Part shown: positions 24,035 through 38,500 of the stretch, one piece after another | How positions within the stretch are numbered: position 1 is the first letter of the stretch | How the letters are laid out: the number at the start of each line of letters is the position of its first letter | NCBI RefSeq assembly: GCF_901709675.1 | Contig: NC_051089.1 | Span: 9,669,476-9,733,475, forward strand | Length of the DNA stretch: 64,000 nt | Source of the DNA: Syngnathus acus | Taxonomy: Eukaryota > Chordata > Actinopteri > Syngnathiformes > Syngnathidae | Direction of reading: 5' to 3' | Translations under genes and position numbers: made by a program | Notes under the pieces: generated by a model | Databases searched by the model: none | The model's input: the letters and a program-made list of their open reading frames with translations, nothing else | What the model was told of the DNA's origin: nothing

Positions 24035-24120
24035 AGCCGCTCATCCTCACTAGTGTCGCGGGCGTGCTGGAGCCCAAATTAATTGCCCGCCCCCCTCCAT
24101 GATTTACAATAGCCAATGAG
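24035..24120. repeat. Fragment of a common teleost interspersed repeat
   Basis: Contains CCGCTCATCCTCACTAGTG and TCGCGGGCGTGCTGGAGCCC. The same phrase, in fuller form, occurs at 42415-42545. Truncated copy. Confidence 0.5.
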
Positions 24121-27100
24121 CCAACCCTCCGCTGGACAAGAAAAATGTGTGATACGTGCAAATGTGTAGTGACATTTGAATCTGGTGCACCGTTAATAGT
24201 TTCAATATTTTCAGTGCACCTGCGCACCACTAATGTGCCCTCTGCACATATAAACCACTTTTAGCCACGTAGTAAATATTGATTGTGCTATTTAAAGTTG
24301 CCCTTCAGCCACAACTGTGAGTTGAACTTACCTTACTTGGTTCTACCGTCATTTCGTTTTTTGTTCACACACTTAGCCCGCTTTCCATCCCGTCTCCCTT
24401 CCCAGAGATGTCAACGTCATATTTTGAAACATCTCTCTCTCTCGTTTGGCATTGCTGTGCCTCCCTGCGTCTCCGAGTATTCCTCTTTTGTTGAAGACCA
24501 CACAGAGGGATGACATGTTGGAGGCACATCCAGGCTGGGTGGCCCGGCTGCAGGAGGGACGTGGCTGACAGGATCACCCTTCAACAGACTATGGCAGTAA
24601 TGCGTGTAGACAGAGTAAAAGTAGCCTTTGGGAGATGTGTAGAAAGAGCAATGCTGGCAATTCTGAATAAATATACTCACACAATTGAAAGAAGAAGGAA
24701 CAAAAGTTCTTTGGGGCCCTTGTTTTAAGTGCCGGTCTCATCCAAGGGACTCCCATGCACTACTAATGTCCCTTAACTTCTAATAGTAAATTCCCACCAC
24801 TTCATTCGACGGTCACTTGGTTAAAAATGGCGAACATACATTTCAGACGCAATTGAATCTGCTGATCTGTAGATTGTGTCAATCAACAATTTTTGTAAAG
24901 GAGCTGTTTTGTATTTAGACTGCACTTAGTAAATTAGAAAAGGGTATCAGTTAATAGTTTTGTAATACTTTTTTAATGCTGAAATATTTTCAAGAAATTG
25001 TCCAAGTTAGTTAGTCCAAGTCTCAAATTCAAGTTAGTCAGGTCCAGGTTAGTCTCAAATACATTCTTAGTTTTGGTTCCAGCAGAAAATGGAACCAATC
25101 ACAGGTTTTCCCTGATAATCACCTTGTAGCATTTAGCACCTACTTAACAAAACAGATGGCTTGTGTGTGTTTGAGCAAGTGATGCTGGACTTTGTCAAGG
25201 CTGAGAGGCTGCAGAGTAAATAGATCACAAGTGTCATCACTAATCGGCCCCTGGATCCCCGTGCGCCGACATTCTTGGTCCACTTGAAGAATGGCGCAAG
25301 GGGTGATTGTTTATTTTGTTTGGCTATCTTGTCTTTAGTTTCCCCCTTTTTTAAGGAGAAGGTCCAGAAGACCTCTGCCTCCTTGTTTGTCATTTTATAT
25401 ATATATATTTTTTGTAGCTTTGACCACAAAAAAAAAAACTGGTATTTTGGTCCCACTGTTTGATGATTAGAGAAATAGCAAACACAGAATAGTTTACTTG
25501 ACACGTTTTAAAGTGAAAATGTATTCCTTGGCATTCATTTACATTGTGATAATTTTGCCTAAAACCAAAATAACTGTAAACCTGCCAAAACTTTGAATAT
25601 TGATATTCATTATCAACTAAAAAGTGAATTTGGGGGAATAAATGCTGTTTCCTGAGTGCCTCTAAATTCCTTCGTGAGGATGATCTAGTTAGTGAATCAT
25701 TCCAGTCCTTTTGCCGTACTTGATAAGATTAATCCAAATTTATTAATCTTAATATTTAAAAAAAATATAATTCTTTGTCCGCACATCTGGACACACGCAG
25801 TAAGATGCAGTCCAAATAATACGTTTGACATTTTAATGTGTTTTTAAGTACGTCATTTAAGATCAAAATGGTAACAGTTGCTTTAAATTAAAGAAAATAT
25901 AATCGGCTGTTTTAACGAGAAAACCCCATTGATCAGTTTTCAGGGGACATTTGGGGGGGGCCCAGGCAACTGCCTGTTTGCCTAATAATAAGCATGTCCC
26001 GACTGGAATGCATATTACAGCAGTCTCATTCGCTGTTGCAGGTGAGTGTGAACGAGGCTTTCCTTTGAAACCCTCTCCAAAGGCGTTCCCTCTTTTGAAA
26101 TCATACCTTGGGAGTCGCAAGAAAGCATGATAAATAACTGCAGCAGGGAGAGGCGGCACCAGTAGGTGGTCAGGTGGTCCCCTGTGCTCTGGAATGCCCC
26201 CCGCCCCCTCTTTCACCGAACCCCTCGATGCCATTGTGATACACGGGAGCCGCATGACTGATGCCATAAAAGAGTAGACATTGATCTTCCAAAGCGAGCC
26301 CTGCTCTCACCACGCTGTGTTGTGTACTCAAGGAAATGAGCTGATCCTCTTGAGCAGACCATAACTAAGCTTTGCCTTTTTTATTTCAAACCATAGTAGC
26401 TCTTAATCCACAGCTTCAGGCGGGATAAAAACTGGAACCAAACAGGCTTTGTATGTTTTCAGCACATACAGAGTGATAAGTAAATCCAAAAGGTGTCACA
26501 CATTTTTAAAAGGCAATGTTTGGTCACCTTAAGATTTGGCCGGCACATAGTGGAGCTTGTTATTTTGCCTTACTTATCACGTGTTCATTCAACGGCTCCC
26601 ATAAAACAATCCAGCTGCATAAACATGTTACCGAACGTGTGAAATCACAGAGCATCTTTAATGCTCCCTGGGTGACGCTGTCTGCTCCAGAGGCCAATAA
26701 ATCATTTCCCTGTGTAAGTCGCTCACTATTTGTCACATTGTCACGTGGCACCACGCTGGGCCGAGGTGTCGCCTTCTTATGTGTCCATTATTGTGAAAGT
26801 TGGCTTTCCCAAATGGCAGAAAGGGAGGCCCCATTTGGGGTGGCCGCATGAAGCTGTGCTCGTGTCCCCTGTGTTTACACCTGTGTGTGACACAAGGATC
26901 AGCCAGCTGTGCTCTCTTGTGGTGGCTTCAGGGACAGGCTGGAACATATCATTTCACAAAGGGATATCCGACAATCCAACTCTCGGTCTTTTTTTCGCTT
27001 CTGCATTTTGCTTCAAAATAGCCAAAAACAACATGCCCAGATATTAAACCGGGAGTCCCTTCTTTTTCTCCATGGTTGGGTTGTGTCACCGATGCGTTCA

Positions 27101-28103
27101 GTGGAACCCAGTAGAGAATGTGCGACTTTTTTTTCCCTTAGTTTTCTCGCCCGAGATAATAACCAGCCAACAGAAAGAAATTGCCCACCCTAATGTCTTT
27201 GTTCTCAAAGTCCACACTACTTTTGGTTATCTTCTCAATTTCCCAGCCAGCTACTCATGTGCTGAAAGACGATTTTATATGTGTGACTTAAGTTAGCATG
27301 GTCGCCGAACAAACTAAACTCGTATTCGAATGCACCACTGGATTTGACTCGGGCATTGTTTGTTTTGTAGTGTCACTGTTTTTTCAACATGCCCAACTTT
27401 GTGTCTTTTGGGCCAAGGGGCCAGTCATTGCTTCGCTGAGTGTAATCGCTCCCTAAATAAGCATCTCTCAGGGGTGGGCCTGCCTGCCATTCACAAAACG
27501 TCTGCACAGTGTCCTCTCTCGCTCTAACACGTACAGTGGCTTTGCTTTGCGTCCCCGGGGCCGCTTCATCAAGTCTGATTGCCGCAGACATTCCTCAGGT
27601 GGCCATACATGCGCTCACCTGATGTGAAGCAGACGCGTTTATGTGGCCAGCAAAACGGGAGGTGGAAAATCAAGTGCCCAATTTGTCAAAAACCAGAGAT
27701 GGGGAACAATTTTTTTTGGGGTAGATAGTACACTTAGAACGCACAGTGAGATCCCATAACCTTCCATTTAGTGCATCGTGAATGCTCTCAGCCTCTCCTC
27801 ATTCAGTCCCAATGAGGTAGAACAGCAGTGAGGGCCATTAAACCCAATGAAACAAGTTATTGAACTAGTTCAAGTGATTCTCATGAAAAGATTTCACCCC
27901 AGAGAGAGGCCTCTCCTTTGTTTACATATTCCACAAAGTTAAGTGTGGCGAAATCATTTCATCAGAGAGGAAAATCTTTATTAATGACCCCGACAGTGAC
28001 ACTAGAGTAGGTTCAAGCCCTCCTCCATCTGTTTGCAATCTCAGCGTAATGCTATCATCACCTGTTTCCACGGTCCTGCTCACATGTGGCTTGCATTAGC
28101 GAC

Positions 28104-28107
<4 letters not shown>

Positions 28108-28138
<31 letters not shown>
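28108..28138. repeat. Poly(A) tract
   Basis: 31 consecutive A. It may be the tail of a decayed retroelement, but no element was recognised upstream. Confidence 0.9.
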
Positions 28139-28141
<3 letters not shown>

Positions 28142-29189
28142 CACAAGGTGCATTTTTTTTTTTTTTCGTGACTCTGCGTGTGTTTAGTTTTTACTTCATA
28201 TTTACAAAATATGCCACGGCAACTATTCTCAGAGATCAAGCAGAATTTAAAATATATCAGGTGTAATTTGCTTTACATTTGGGATTTGAATAAACCCTCT
28301 CAGGTTTAGTGTAAAAGTTTCAAAAACTTAGTGTCAGCATATATAAATGCAGTATGACCATTTTTCAGCCGTCAATCCTGCCTATCGCATGCCTTCAGAA
28401 AGTGCACCGTAAGACACTCTTGCCCAGGAATATGTATTTCCTCGCCACATAGCAGCAGTCTGGAATTTGCGTTTGCATGTATCGGTTGAGTCTCTCCCAT
28501 GGACACCAGCTGTGCTGCTGCTGATCCATGCTGGAAAACCGCAGCTAGCTTGTAGTCGGGTGGGCTTTTCTAACACAACACTCCCGTGTGCAGTCAAGGA
28601 AACGCTAAAGTCATGCAATCGAGGCCGTGTTATCATTGCGCGGATCCCGAAGAGTGATGTCAGAGGAAAAGGGAAAGTCGCTAACTCCCAAACCAGAAGA
28701 GCAGAGGTGAGACGACGCTTGGCAGAGACCCAGATTGCCTTAAAGACTTTCCCGTACACGTTGTTCCTTGTACTTTGCTTAAAAGCATAAAAGCGCTTGG
28801 TCCATATGGCCCGCATGGCCAGGATGCCGCCTCCTTTTGGCACATCTGATGATCACCTTTGATTTATCTTAATGGGAAAGAGTTGCCATTTTGGGGTTAA
28901 AGATTTTTTAAATGGAACAGGCTATGAAATGGCCCTGCACTGATGGAAGACGCCGTTGTAAATGGACCAGACAAATGGATATTCCCGACAAATTCATTCA
29001 TTGGCCACATTAAAGCAAGGTCTTCATTACTTGGAATGAAAAATCAACATCACATAACTGCTTTCTGTCGTCTTGGAGTTTTCTTTGAGATCAGCTTTCT
29101 TCTTGCACTAAATATTGAAACATGGAACCATGTTGGATATTTTTTATTCACCCACAAAGTTGAGCATCTCTGCATCTTCTTGATAACTG

Positions 29190-29240
29190 AGCACAATCCC
29201 CGATTAATCGATGGAATAATCGATAGGATAACTGATTCCA
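29190..29240. repeat. Fragment of AATCGAT-rich interspersed repeat
   Basis: The sequence GATTAATCGATGGAATAATC followed by GATAGGATAACTGATTC matches the style of 40210-40280 and 57555-57600. Short decayed copy. Confidence 0.35.
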
Positions 29241-30949
29241 AAAAGATTCGTTTGTGGCGCATGACTTTTCAGTTCTTTCTCCATGTGCTGTCGAAGAGTA
29301 AATTACAGGAGTCACTCCCTCGTTTTGTTGCAACAAGTTTGTATACAGATTCTTGGAAAATGTCATTTTACTGGGAATAATTCAATTTAAATATATTTTG
29401 GGGGGGGGTTCTCATGTGACATAATCTCTTTAACTCTGTATTCTTGTCGTAGTTTTATTGTTTTTTACATTTTTTTCATTTTCTAAAAATTAAAAAAAAA
29501 AAGAAAAGAAAACATTTTGGGGGCAGAAAACATCCTACTGCAAGTTCCAGGTGGCCTGTAGTTCCAGTTCCATGTGAGCCTGTTCTGGATAAGTGGTACA
29601 GAAACAAGATGGATTTATTTCCTTTCAAAATGAGAGAGACAACTCAATTTGTGCAACTTACATCACACTTCCACCCCCTGTGACTCACTTGATGGACAGA
29701 TGGAAACCATTTCAACATAATTACAGCAAGCATTACAATCATTAAGATGACATCATCTTTGGGAGACGGCTTTGGTGATTTTTTTTTTTGGGGGGGGTAA
29801 TGCTTCAGAAATGGACAATCTTCGGAACTTTACAAAAACGTCAAGCCTTTTTGCGTGCCATCGAGTGTTTAATGTTGCGTTGTTTTATGGAGCGGCGAAA
29901 CGCTGCGGCCTCCGTGCCGGGTCACTTTGATGGCTGTCTTGGCAGTAGACGTGTCAAGATCCCATTTCATGACGACATTCAAAGCCGCAATGTCACCATC
30001 TCATTGACATCCCCAAGGTACGCAGCAGTCATTTCACGAATGAATTTGGCACGAGCGGAGCACCAATAGATCACAACGCTAAGTCTTTTCTTCCTAAAGT
30101 TACATATGAAGCAAAATGGAACCACGGCGGCTATTGAGCCGATTGGGGGGATTAGCATGAAATGGCTCTCATAAATCATTTTTCTGACCATAGGGTAATA
30201 GCTGCTGAATGATACTTATCAAGCTCTGTAAGTGCTCCTACCAATAAATACATAGTGTGGAGTGTTGATGGATATGGGATTAGCACTTAACCTTGGAATC
30301 AATCCAAGATACAATTTAAGTCGTTCACGAGATTGTCTATCCCATAACGGCATGACCGGTCTTTACGGATAGCACCTCTTAATGCAAACTATGCTTTATG
30401 TGATAGCTTCAGCTCGAGGTGTTAGTGACCTATTTGTCACGTCGGCGCACTCATGACAAGGCATCACTGTCCTTTTATGCCCAAAGGTTCTTACTGGATG
30501 GATGTTTTATATGTAGCAACTGTCTTATTACTTTATTAGCAGGGCAGCTCAGACTTGAGAAAGGAAAATGTCCAAAATCGGGCTTGTTTCTGTCCCTCCA
30601 AGCTTCAGCGCCTGCTAACAAAAGACTCGAAAGGTTGATGTATAGAAGTTGATTATGATCATGTGGTTCTTAGTATGTGAGCGGCTCTTATTTCCCCACC
30701 AACACTTGACCCTGACCCTGCCTGACACAATTATGTTTGAAGGCTTTCATAACAAAACACTGTACAACATGTTGGTGGAATAATGTGCAGTGCCAGGAAC
30801 AAAGCTCGTTTTTATTTGACCAGCAATGCTAACGTCGAGTCATGGCAGCTGTTGACGTAAGTCGGCATGCGCCGTTGAATCTTTGAGGCCAGATGAAAGC
30901 TTTGTAAGACAACAGTCAAGTTAAAATGGAACTGTTTGTGTACAGATAG

Positions 30950-31062
30950 TACCCGGTAGCGGTTAGCGCGACTGCTTCACAGTTAAGAGGTTCTTTGTCT
31001 GAATCTCAGGTCAGGCCCTTCTGTGTGGTGTTGTTTACATGTTCACAACTATGAAAAATCCT
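30950..31062 (+). mobile_element. Degraded tRNA-derived SINE
   Basis: GGTAGCGGTTAGCGCGACTG, then CTTCACAGTTAAGAGGTTC and TCTGTGTGGTGTTGTTTACATG, resembles the tRNA head and adjoining conserved block of a widespread fish SINE. The B box is degraded. Confidence 0.55.
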
Positions 31063-32525
31063 GTTCCCACGTATCACTCGAGCTGGTCTGCTATGTGATG
31101 CACCCGTATTTTTAGTGGGACTGCTGATGTTGTCTCCTAATTGCACCTTCCTGAACTTTGCGGCATTTTTTTTGTCTTGTCATATGCTATTTTCTCTTTT
31201 TTGAACAAGCTTTTTAAAGCTTTTTAACTTTCTGCTAGTTTCTAAATTCCATTAATTCATTCCACACTGGCCCCCCAAAAATATTTTGTATTTTTGTTGT
31301 AATACAGAAATAGCATTCTATTATATTATACTTAAAAACATAGAATAATACCATATTTAGATTGAATGTAAATCATGAAATAGAGTTGGCGCATCATTTC
31401 CTTTGTATCTTTGCATTAAGTTAGTGGGGGGGGCGTTTTGAAGGCAATGTAGTGTCGCTGGTTTAAAGGGCAAGTCAAGGCAACAATTGTTTTCTGTGGG
31501 CCCCACTAGTCTAAAAATGCTATTCAGGTTAATATTTCATTTGTGGAATATTAATTACGCAGAAAAATGGTATCAGGTTGCACCCAATCATGGCTCAACT
31601 CGCAAATGTCATCTGGAAACTCGTGATTGGTCGGGACCTGTCCTGAGCAACTGTGATGTCATGAGGTGTATTGCTGAAATAATTTAAACTGAAGGAACTT
31701 GAGCAGCCATTGTATGATTTTAAATTCAAGCCACAGTAATGACGCACAGACTAACAATGTATAGTATTTTTCTTTTTACTGAAAAAAAAAAAAAACTATC
31801 GTCATTTTATAATTTTATAGCATATGGTTGTATAAACATAACATAGATGGACATCAATGACAATCAGTTACATAAAATTTCCAACACAACTAGCCCTCTT
31901 TTAGCAGGTGAGAGTAAAAGTTTTTTTTAAGAGGTTCAAATCAAAGTCAAAGGTCACCATACAGTGTTAAGTCAAGTTAAAACAAAGACAATTAGAAATC
32001 AATTTGGAATTAACATTTCATCCATTTAAAACTGAGGCGAATGACAGCATCAGAGGTCTTGAAACCAGGGGGTACATGCTTGCATAAATCCAAGCCAAAA
32101 GCAACGACGCGTGAGGTTTGACGGCACTGCCTCCAACACAGACGGTATTGAAATGTTTGAACGCAAGTGCAGCGACAGAGTCCGGCAGCAGCTTCTTCAC
32201 GCTCTGAAGAGGGAAGTGTAGTTGGGGATAAGGGTGTAGCGGTTGCAGGTTATTGGGATTTGCCCCATTGTCTTTGTGAGTGCTTTAGTGGTGTTAGTGG
32301 AGGAGGTAAACGGGGTGCTTCAGCGGTGATCCGATGCACACACTCGGGTCAGCTGGACGTCGTCCCGTTGGGACCGGCCGACTGTCCGAGGGGCGCGAGA
32401 GGGGTGAGAGCGGTTGAGGGGCGGAGAGCGGTCACAGCCTGTAGTCACCATGGAGATTTTGATGGTTTGTCACCCATCGCTACTGAGGAAGATGCTACCT
32501 CCTCTTCCAAAAACCAGAGGATGCC

Positions 32526-35500
32526 TTAAGAGTTCTTGGCGACCACCTTCATTGTGATGGTCTTCACCTCTGAGTACTCCCTCAGGCCACTCTCTCCCCT
32601 GAAAGGCACAAGGGCAAACATTAGCACTCAGGTGCTTATCTGTCTTGCATTCTCAAAAATAGTCCTCTGATTGGTTGGGCAGAGTGGGTCAAGTTCAACA
32701 AGCAAAATATGTCTCTTGCAAGCTACACACAGGAATTCGATAAATGATCATCGATTTTGGCGAGTATGATATCTTATTAAATTTGTTAATGGGTGATATT
32801 GTTGATATTTTGTTATTGATATTGATTCTAAACTATTTATTTTTTTCTGGAGTTTGTATGGTAGCTATAATTGCAAAGCGATGGTGCTCAGAAAATAAAT
32901 CTCCACCGAAGGTCCATGTTCCAAATGCACCGCCCTCCACTGGCGTATGTGAATGTTATGGCAGCGTATGATGGGATTTTTTTGTGGGTCACATTTTGCT
33001 CTGTGACTAACTGCAAAAGATTCTTGGCATAGGAATACGGTTATATCCTCTCAAAAAGCCCTAAAGTCAATATTAGTGATGTTGTGGTTCATTGTGTACA
33101 CTCGTGGACAGTTCATACTCACAATTCACGTCCATTGCCAGACATTTTATATCCTCCAAATGGACACTGTGTGCTGAGTGCGTTGAAGCAGTTTATCCTA
33201 AAAAGTACACAAAACATTAATTCTTACTCTTGTCCATTGGACTCACGACATGGAATTTTTGGCAAAAAATATATTAGCAGCGTTCATGAAGATGGATGGA
33301 GGAACATATCATCACCAGCGCCATTGCTATTTTAGCCACCCTCTGGATTTGATAACATAATCCCATTAGTTTTTAGCAAACACAGCTGAAAGTAGTCAGT
33401 CGCATATTTGGGAGTTGCTTAACTTCAGCCATCTGGGGAAGACAACATGGAATTATTCTATGCAGGAGAAATTCAAACACGGAATAAAGACTTCATTGGG
33501 AGGAAATGTCACAATTTGGTGCCAGTTTCTCGGGAACATTTGAATGTAATGTTTTGAGACAAAGCTAGAAAGACTTACATCCGCAACCTGTGTCATGGCT
33601 AAAATTAGATAATTTGTACATTCTCGTAAAAAAATAGAAAAAGATGACGAATTGTGAATTACACAATCTGGCCCCAGGCATGATGAATTTAAAGAAGCAG
33701 TCAAGAACAACCATGAATCACAGCAATCCGGTTTCTGACGAGTGCTTCAAGTGATACATTTTGAAACGTAAACAGTGGATCCTACAAATTTCAACACCCC
33801 ATAAGTGGCACAATTCTTCCTGGAATTATTTGCTGAACAAATCAAAGTAAACTTCAGAATCAAGCCTCCATCACTCTTGTGTATTATCGCTCATCATGAC
33901 ATGTTTTAATTTTTCATCGGCACGCACAAGAAAGGATGCAGTTTTTAGGGGGTGATTAATATTAGTTTGTTTAGTTTACAGTTGTTAACACTATACTTGG
34001 CTAATATAGGTAAGGAATTTTAAATGGAACTTAATACAGGTACAGTTGATAAGTGTTTTCTAATAGCAAGACTTTGAATCTAAAACAAAGAAACTGACTT
34101 TACATTATTATTTTTTTGTGTTGAGGGGTCGGTTGTTAAAATTGTAGCAATTTGAAAGTCAATCAGCATCAAACTGATTGTGTTCAACTCTGGGGGATCT
34201 ACTGAATTGATTTTTTGAAAAAGTAAATGAAGCCTTACTCATTGCTGACAGCCAGTATTTCTCGAGGAAGAAAAATTAGAATTTGGTTCTACTGAAAGTT
34301 CCAAACAAAAGTTGAGTAGAAAGATGAAGAAGACGCAGGATTGCTTTTGAGCACAGTTAGAAGAAATATTCCCTAAGGCTACGTTGATACAAAATTCACT
34401 GGAGCCACAACAGCCTTGTTTGCCAGAAACGTGATGCATCATGGGATATTGGCTATTGTTTTCTTCGTATTCAAGTCTTGCCAAGTTGTCATTGACACGG
34501 TGCGTGTCAGATGCCATGGAATATAATGCTACTATGGCTTGCCTACAAGGTGTGTAACGTCCTATTATGTACTGTCCAAATCAGTTGTCCCATTTTATTA
34601 CGGCCCACTAGTACTATAATCCGCTCATGACTACCCCTGCAAACATTTCAATAGTTTAAAGGGTTTACCGGGCATCCACGGCAATCACGATTTATCACCA
34701 CCATCCCTTTTGTGCACGGTGGTCTGAAACGGGGCTGCCGAGGCCTCCGGCATCATATTGTGAATGTTGCTTTAGCTAGGGCCGGTTTGTAGTTAACTAT
34801 GATAAGTGGTGAAAAATGTTTGGCTCATGCTGAATGTTAGCTCGAAAACTCCCCTGAGCCAGAGCCATCTGCACGTAATTATAGAAGAAAACTCAACAAT
34901 TAGGGGTGAAATCAAGACGTAGCATTTTATAGCCATTTCATTACACAAAGAAACTAAGGTGTCAATTTACATATACAATTGTGTTGTAGTTGTGTGTCGT
35001 CGTATTCCGTTGGCGTGTTTTACATCTAGAATGTCTACGCTGCAGGGTAGAAAAGGAATAATAAGAAAGCAGGAAAGGAAACATTTCTTGTGTAATGATA
35101 GTGAAATGGCAAATGGCCAGCGTACAGTTAGCGGGGGCCAAACGCACAAGGGGCAGCAACTGCCTGCAGGAGAGGAGTGGAGGAATGAAGCGGTAAATGA
35201 AACTTACCAGACAGTGCCAGCTTGCATGGCTGTAGTTATGGTCATGGCTTTGTTGATGTCACTGGTGAAGACAGCAGCAGTCAAACCATAGTTTGTGTTG
35301 TTGGCCCGCTCAATCACTTCCTCCACCGTCTTGAACTTCATGATCTGCTGTACTGGTCCAAAAATCTGCAAAGCATTTCAAAACATACACTTAGAGGTTT
35401 TAATGGTGATTGACGAGATTGTTACCTCCCCCAAGGAGATTTTGTTTTCATCGCAGTTTGATTGTCTAGTCGCAAGAAAATGCAAAAACTGCTTTGGGCC

Positions 35501-38500
35501 GATTAAGAACTCATTCACCCTTTTTTTTATTACACTCAATAAAATACTTGGAAAGTCCTTTTTTTTTTTTTACTCTTTCTTTAACTCCGTCTTGATTAGT
35601 TTTATTGTTTTGAGAATTTTTTTTATTATTTTAGCGTAATATTCTGTTGCTATAGGAATTGAGTGTGCATTGTCCAATGGGACCAAAATCCATTTCACCA
35701 CAAATTCTAATCCTTGGTGTACATTGTAGGTAGTGTAGTACGTATTTTTTTGTAATTCTTAATATTTTTTTTTTTTAACAAAAATGTCAGAGTTCAATAA
35801 TAAGATCAGCAGAAATAGTATTTTATTAATTTATTTTGATTATTTATCGTTCATTATTTATTTACCTAACCTTGGTCAAAATGTTGAGTTATCTTGGAAA
35901 CACTATTTGAACATGGATCAAATACAACTGTGTTTTGGATTCCCGTTACATTTTCATCATCGATTATCAATATTAATATTGAATATTAATTTAATTACAT
36001 TGACTTAGTGATCAGTGTGAAACTTTCAAACATAAGGTGACATAATGCGACATGGCTACCACAGAGTGTGGGAAGAGATGCAGTTTCATATGTGGGGATA
36101 AAAAAAAGGTAGAATAAAAATGAAACTGACCATTTTAAAAGCTTTAGCAACTGTTATGCATACCTCTTCTCTGGCTATGCGCATGTCGTCCTTCACGTTG
36201 GAGAACACCGTGGGCTCAATGAAGAAACCCTTCATGCCCAAAGGTTTTCCTCCACATTCCAATTTGGCACCTTCGCTGATGCCACTCTGAATGAACTCCA
36301 GCACACGATTTTGATGCTCCCGACTGATCTGTTAACAGAAGAGACATGAAGTGGGAGCAGGCCCCCCCCCCCCCCCCTCAAAAAGGTGTTCGCCCTCTCA
36401 CCTGTGGACCCTGCTCCGCGGTGGGATCAAACGGGCTTCCTACTGTCCTCCTCTTGGCTCGCTCTACGCTTCTGTGGACAAACTCCTCATAGATGGGCTC
36501 CTCCACAAAGACACGCGAGCCAGCGGTGCAACACTGGCCCGCATTGAAGAACACGCCCTGGTGGGCCTGTTCAACAGCCAGATCCACTGAGAAAAGAGCA
36601 GGTCATCAATTTAAAGGTCATTAAAAGCTGTATTAAGGTTCTTCAGCTCAGGATAACAAGGCCCCCCAAAATGGGAAAAATTAAAGTTACAGAAACCAAG
36701 GCAAACTTTTTTTTTTGTCTGAGTATGGCTACTACCTTGTACAAATGTGACACCTGAGAGACAAGACCCCGCTGTTCCGCTCAAAGGGTTAATAGACCCC
36801 CGTGATTTATGGGTCTCAGCCAAAGCACTGACTGAGTCTGGGTCTATTTTCCTGATTTACAGACCTCAGGGAGACCCTCTCACGGCTGTTGAAAGCATTT
36901 GAACGCCTGGCCTCGCACAGTTTGGTGAGCCACTTCAAATCTATCTGAAACGCATCCATCCAACGTCTTCCGACAGGGTTCCCACACCTTGTGCTTATTC
37001 CTATGGATTGAGGGTACTGACAATATGGGTGCTTGTTTCTCATTGTGTGGGCAAGAGGAGACCATTGTTTATTCTGAGACCTCAATCTTTGTCCATGCTT
37101 GATAGCATCTTGCTCACACTTGTCCACAATGTATAAATGAGGAAAGCATAACTCATAAACTCACAGTCAGCATCTGCAAATATGATGTTTGGATTCTTGC
37201 CTCCCAGCTCCAGTGTCACTCTCTTCAGGTTAGTCTTCCCAGCTGCTTCCTGGATCAGTTTTCCAACCTAAAGGGAAAGAAAATATATAAGTTAAGTCAT
37301 AGTGACGCAGGCCCCGACGCCTCCTCACTAAATCAAGCGGAGTTGTTCAATTCCTTCTGTAGTCAGGCCTGGCACTACCTCAGTGAGTTTTGGAGGTAGT
37401 AACGAAAAAGCAATATTTGTAAGGACTCGGGAGGGAGGAAGCAAGAACAATGTGTAGGTGGTGGGTTGTCAGCTTGCCATAAAAGAGAAGAGGAGTGCTC
37501 GTGTATCAGTAGGGAGGTTTGCTTAGTAAGCATTCTGCTTTACTACTTTCATACAAATGCATACGGTCATTTACTATCTCATCAACATTGGAACTTGAAA
37601 ACACTTCAGGAAGAGCACGTAAATCATGTTGGGGTGGTCTCTTAACTCTGGAGAAACGGTCCCTGGTCACTTCATTAAGTATACCAGCACAGTCTGATCT
37701 AATTCCAGAGCTATTTGAAAAAACAATCTGCCTTTACAATGATAGCAATGCTTAGTTTTGATTGAAATCAAAACCTTATTGAGCTGCAGGCGGGAGGAAA
37801 AATACTGGAAACACCTTTGAGTCGGATGCCGTGTAGTTTGACGACACTTCAAACTACAACCACATTGAAAAACGTTGTGTTGAATTAGACCTCGAGAAAT
37901 TTGTTTCCATACACATTGGAGATGTTTAAGATGACTGCTAAAACATAGTACGGAGTCACTGAGCTCTCGTTTACCTAAGAAAAGCGCCTCTATGACCAAA
38001 AGACATTCTTTCTCTTTGGTTCCTCGATAGTCAGGTGTGCCTTGTTGGCGCTGCACCGCAAATTTAATCTTTGACTCATGTGTCTTTCATCAGCGTAGTG
38101 GCTCACAAAGGGGAGGCTAGCGTGTCCTCATTGAGAGGTAAACAAAGCATGCTGAGCTGCCAGACTATCTCACGAGGAGTCAGAGACTCACGTGAGTCGC
38201 CGCAGGGGGAGTCCAACCCGAATCCACCTGCAGCCACACGAAGCACTGAGCGAGGAGATGCTCCTCTCCCTGCGATATCTCGCTACTACTTTTGTGGTGA
38301 CTCACTGTCTGGGCATGGGCAGCTTCTGACAGCACTGGCTCTTTTCCACACTAATTGATTCCAGATTACACGAAACAACAGGAAAACTTGTCGGGGGGGA
38401 AAAAACATGTTGGCCACTCACAAGGGAAATGTTCAATCAAGTCCGGATGATTAAAAACAAAAAATATGTTTGTCTTACTACGTGTAGTTGTCTTGATGCA

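Larger units (their letters stand above)
20347..32525. other. Intergenic region between polr2m and aldh1a2, part 2
   Basis: About 12 kb with no exon recognised on either strand. It holds a CA microsatellite, LINE-like and SINE-like fragments, a long poly-A run (28108-28138) and otherwise unique sequence. The part next to 32525 (about 32150-32525) is the GC-richer 3' UTR of aldh1a2. I saw no AATAAA on the minus strand close to the stop, so the UTR end is not placed. Confidence 0.55.

Noticed and set aside
32167-32529. 120-codon plus-strand frame overlapping the end of aldh1a2
   Set aside because: It is antisense to the aldh1a2 3' UTR and last codons, with no family resemblance or splice partners.
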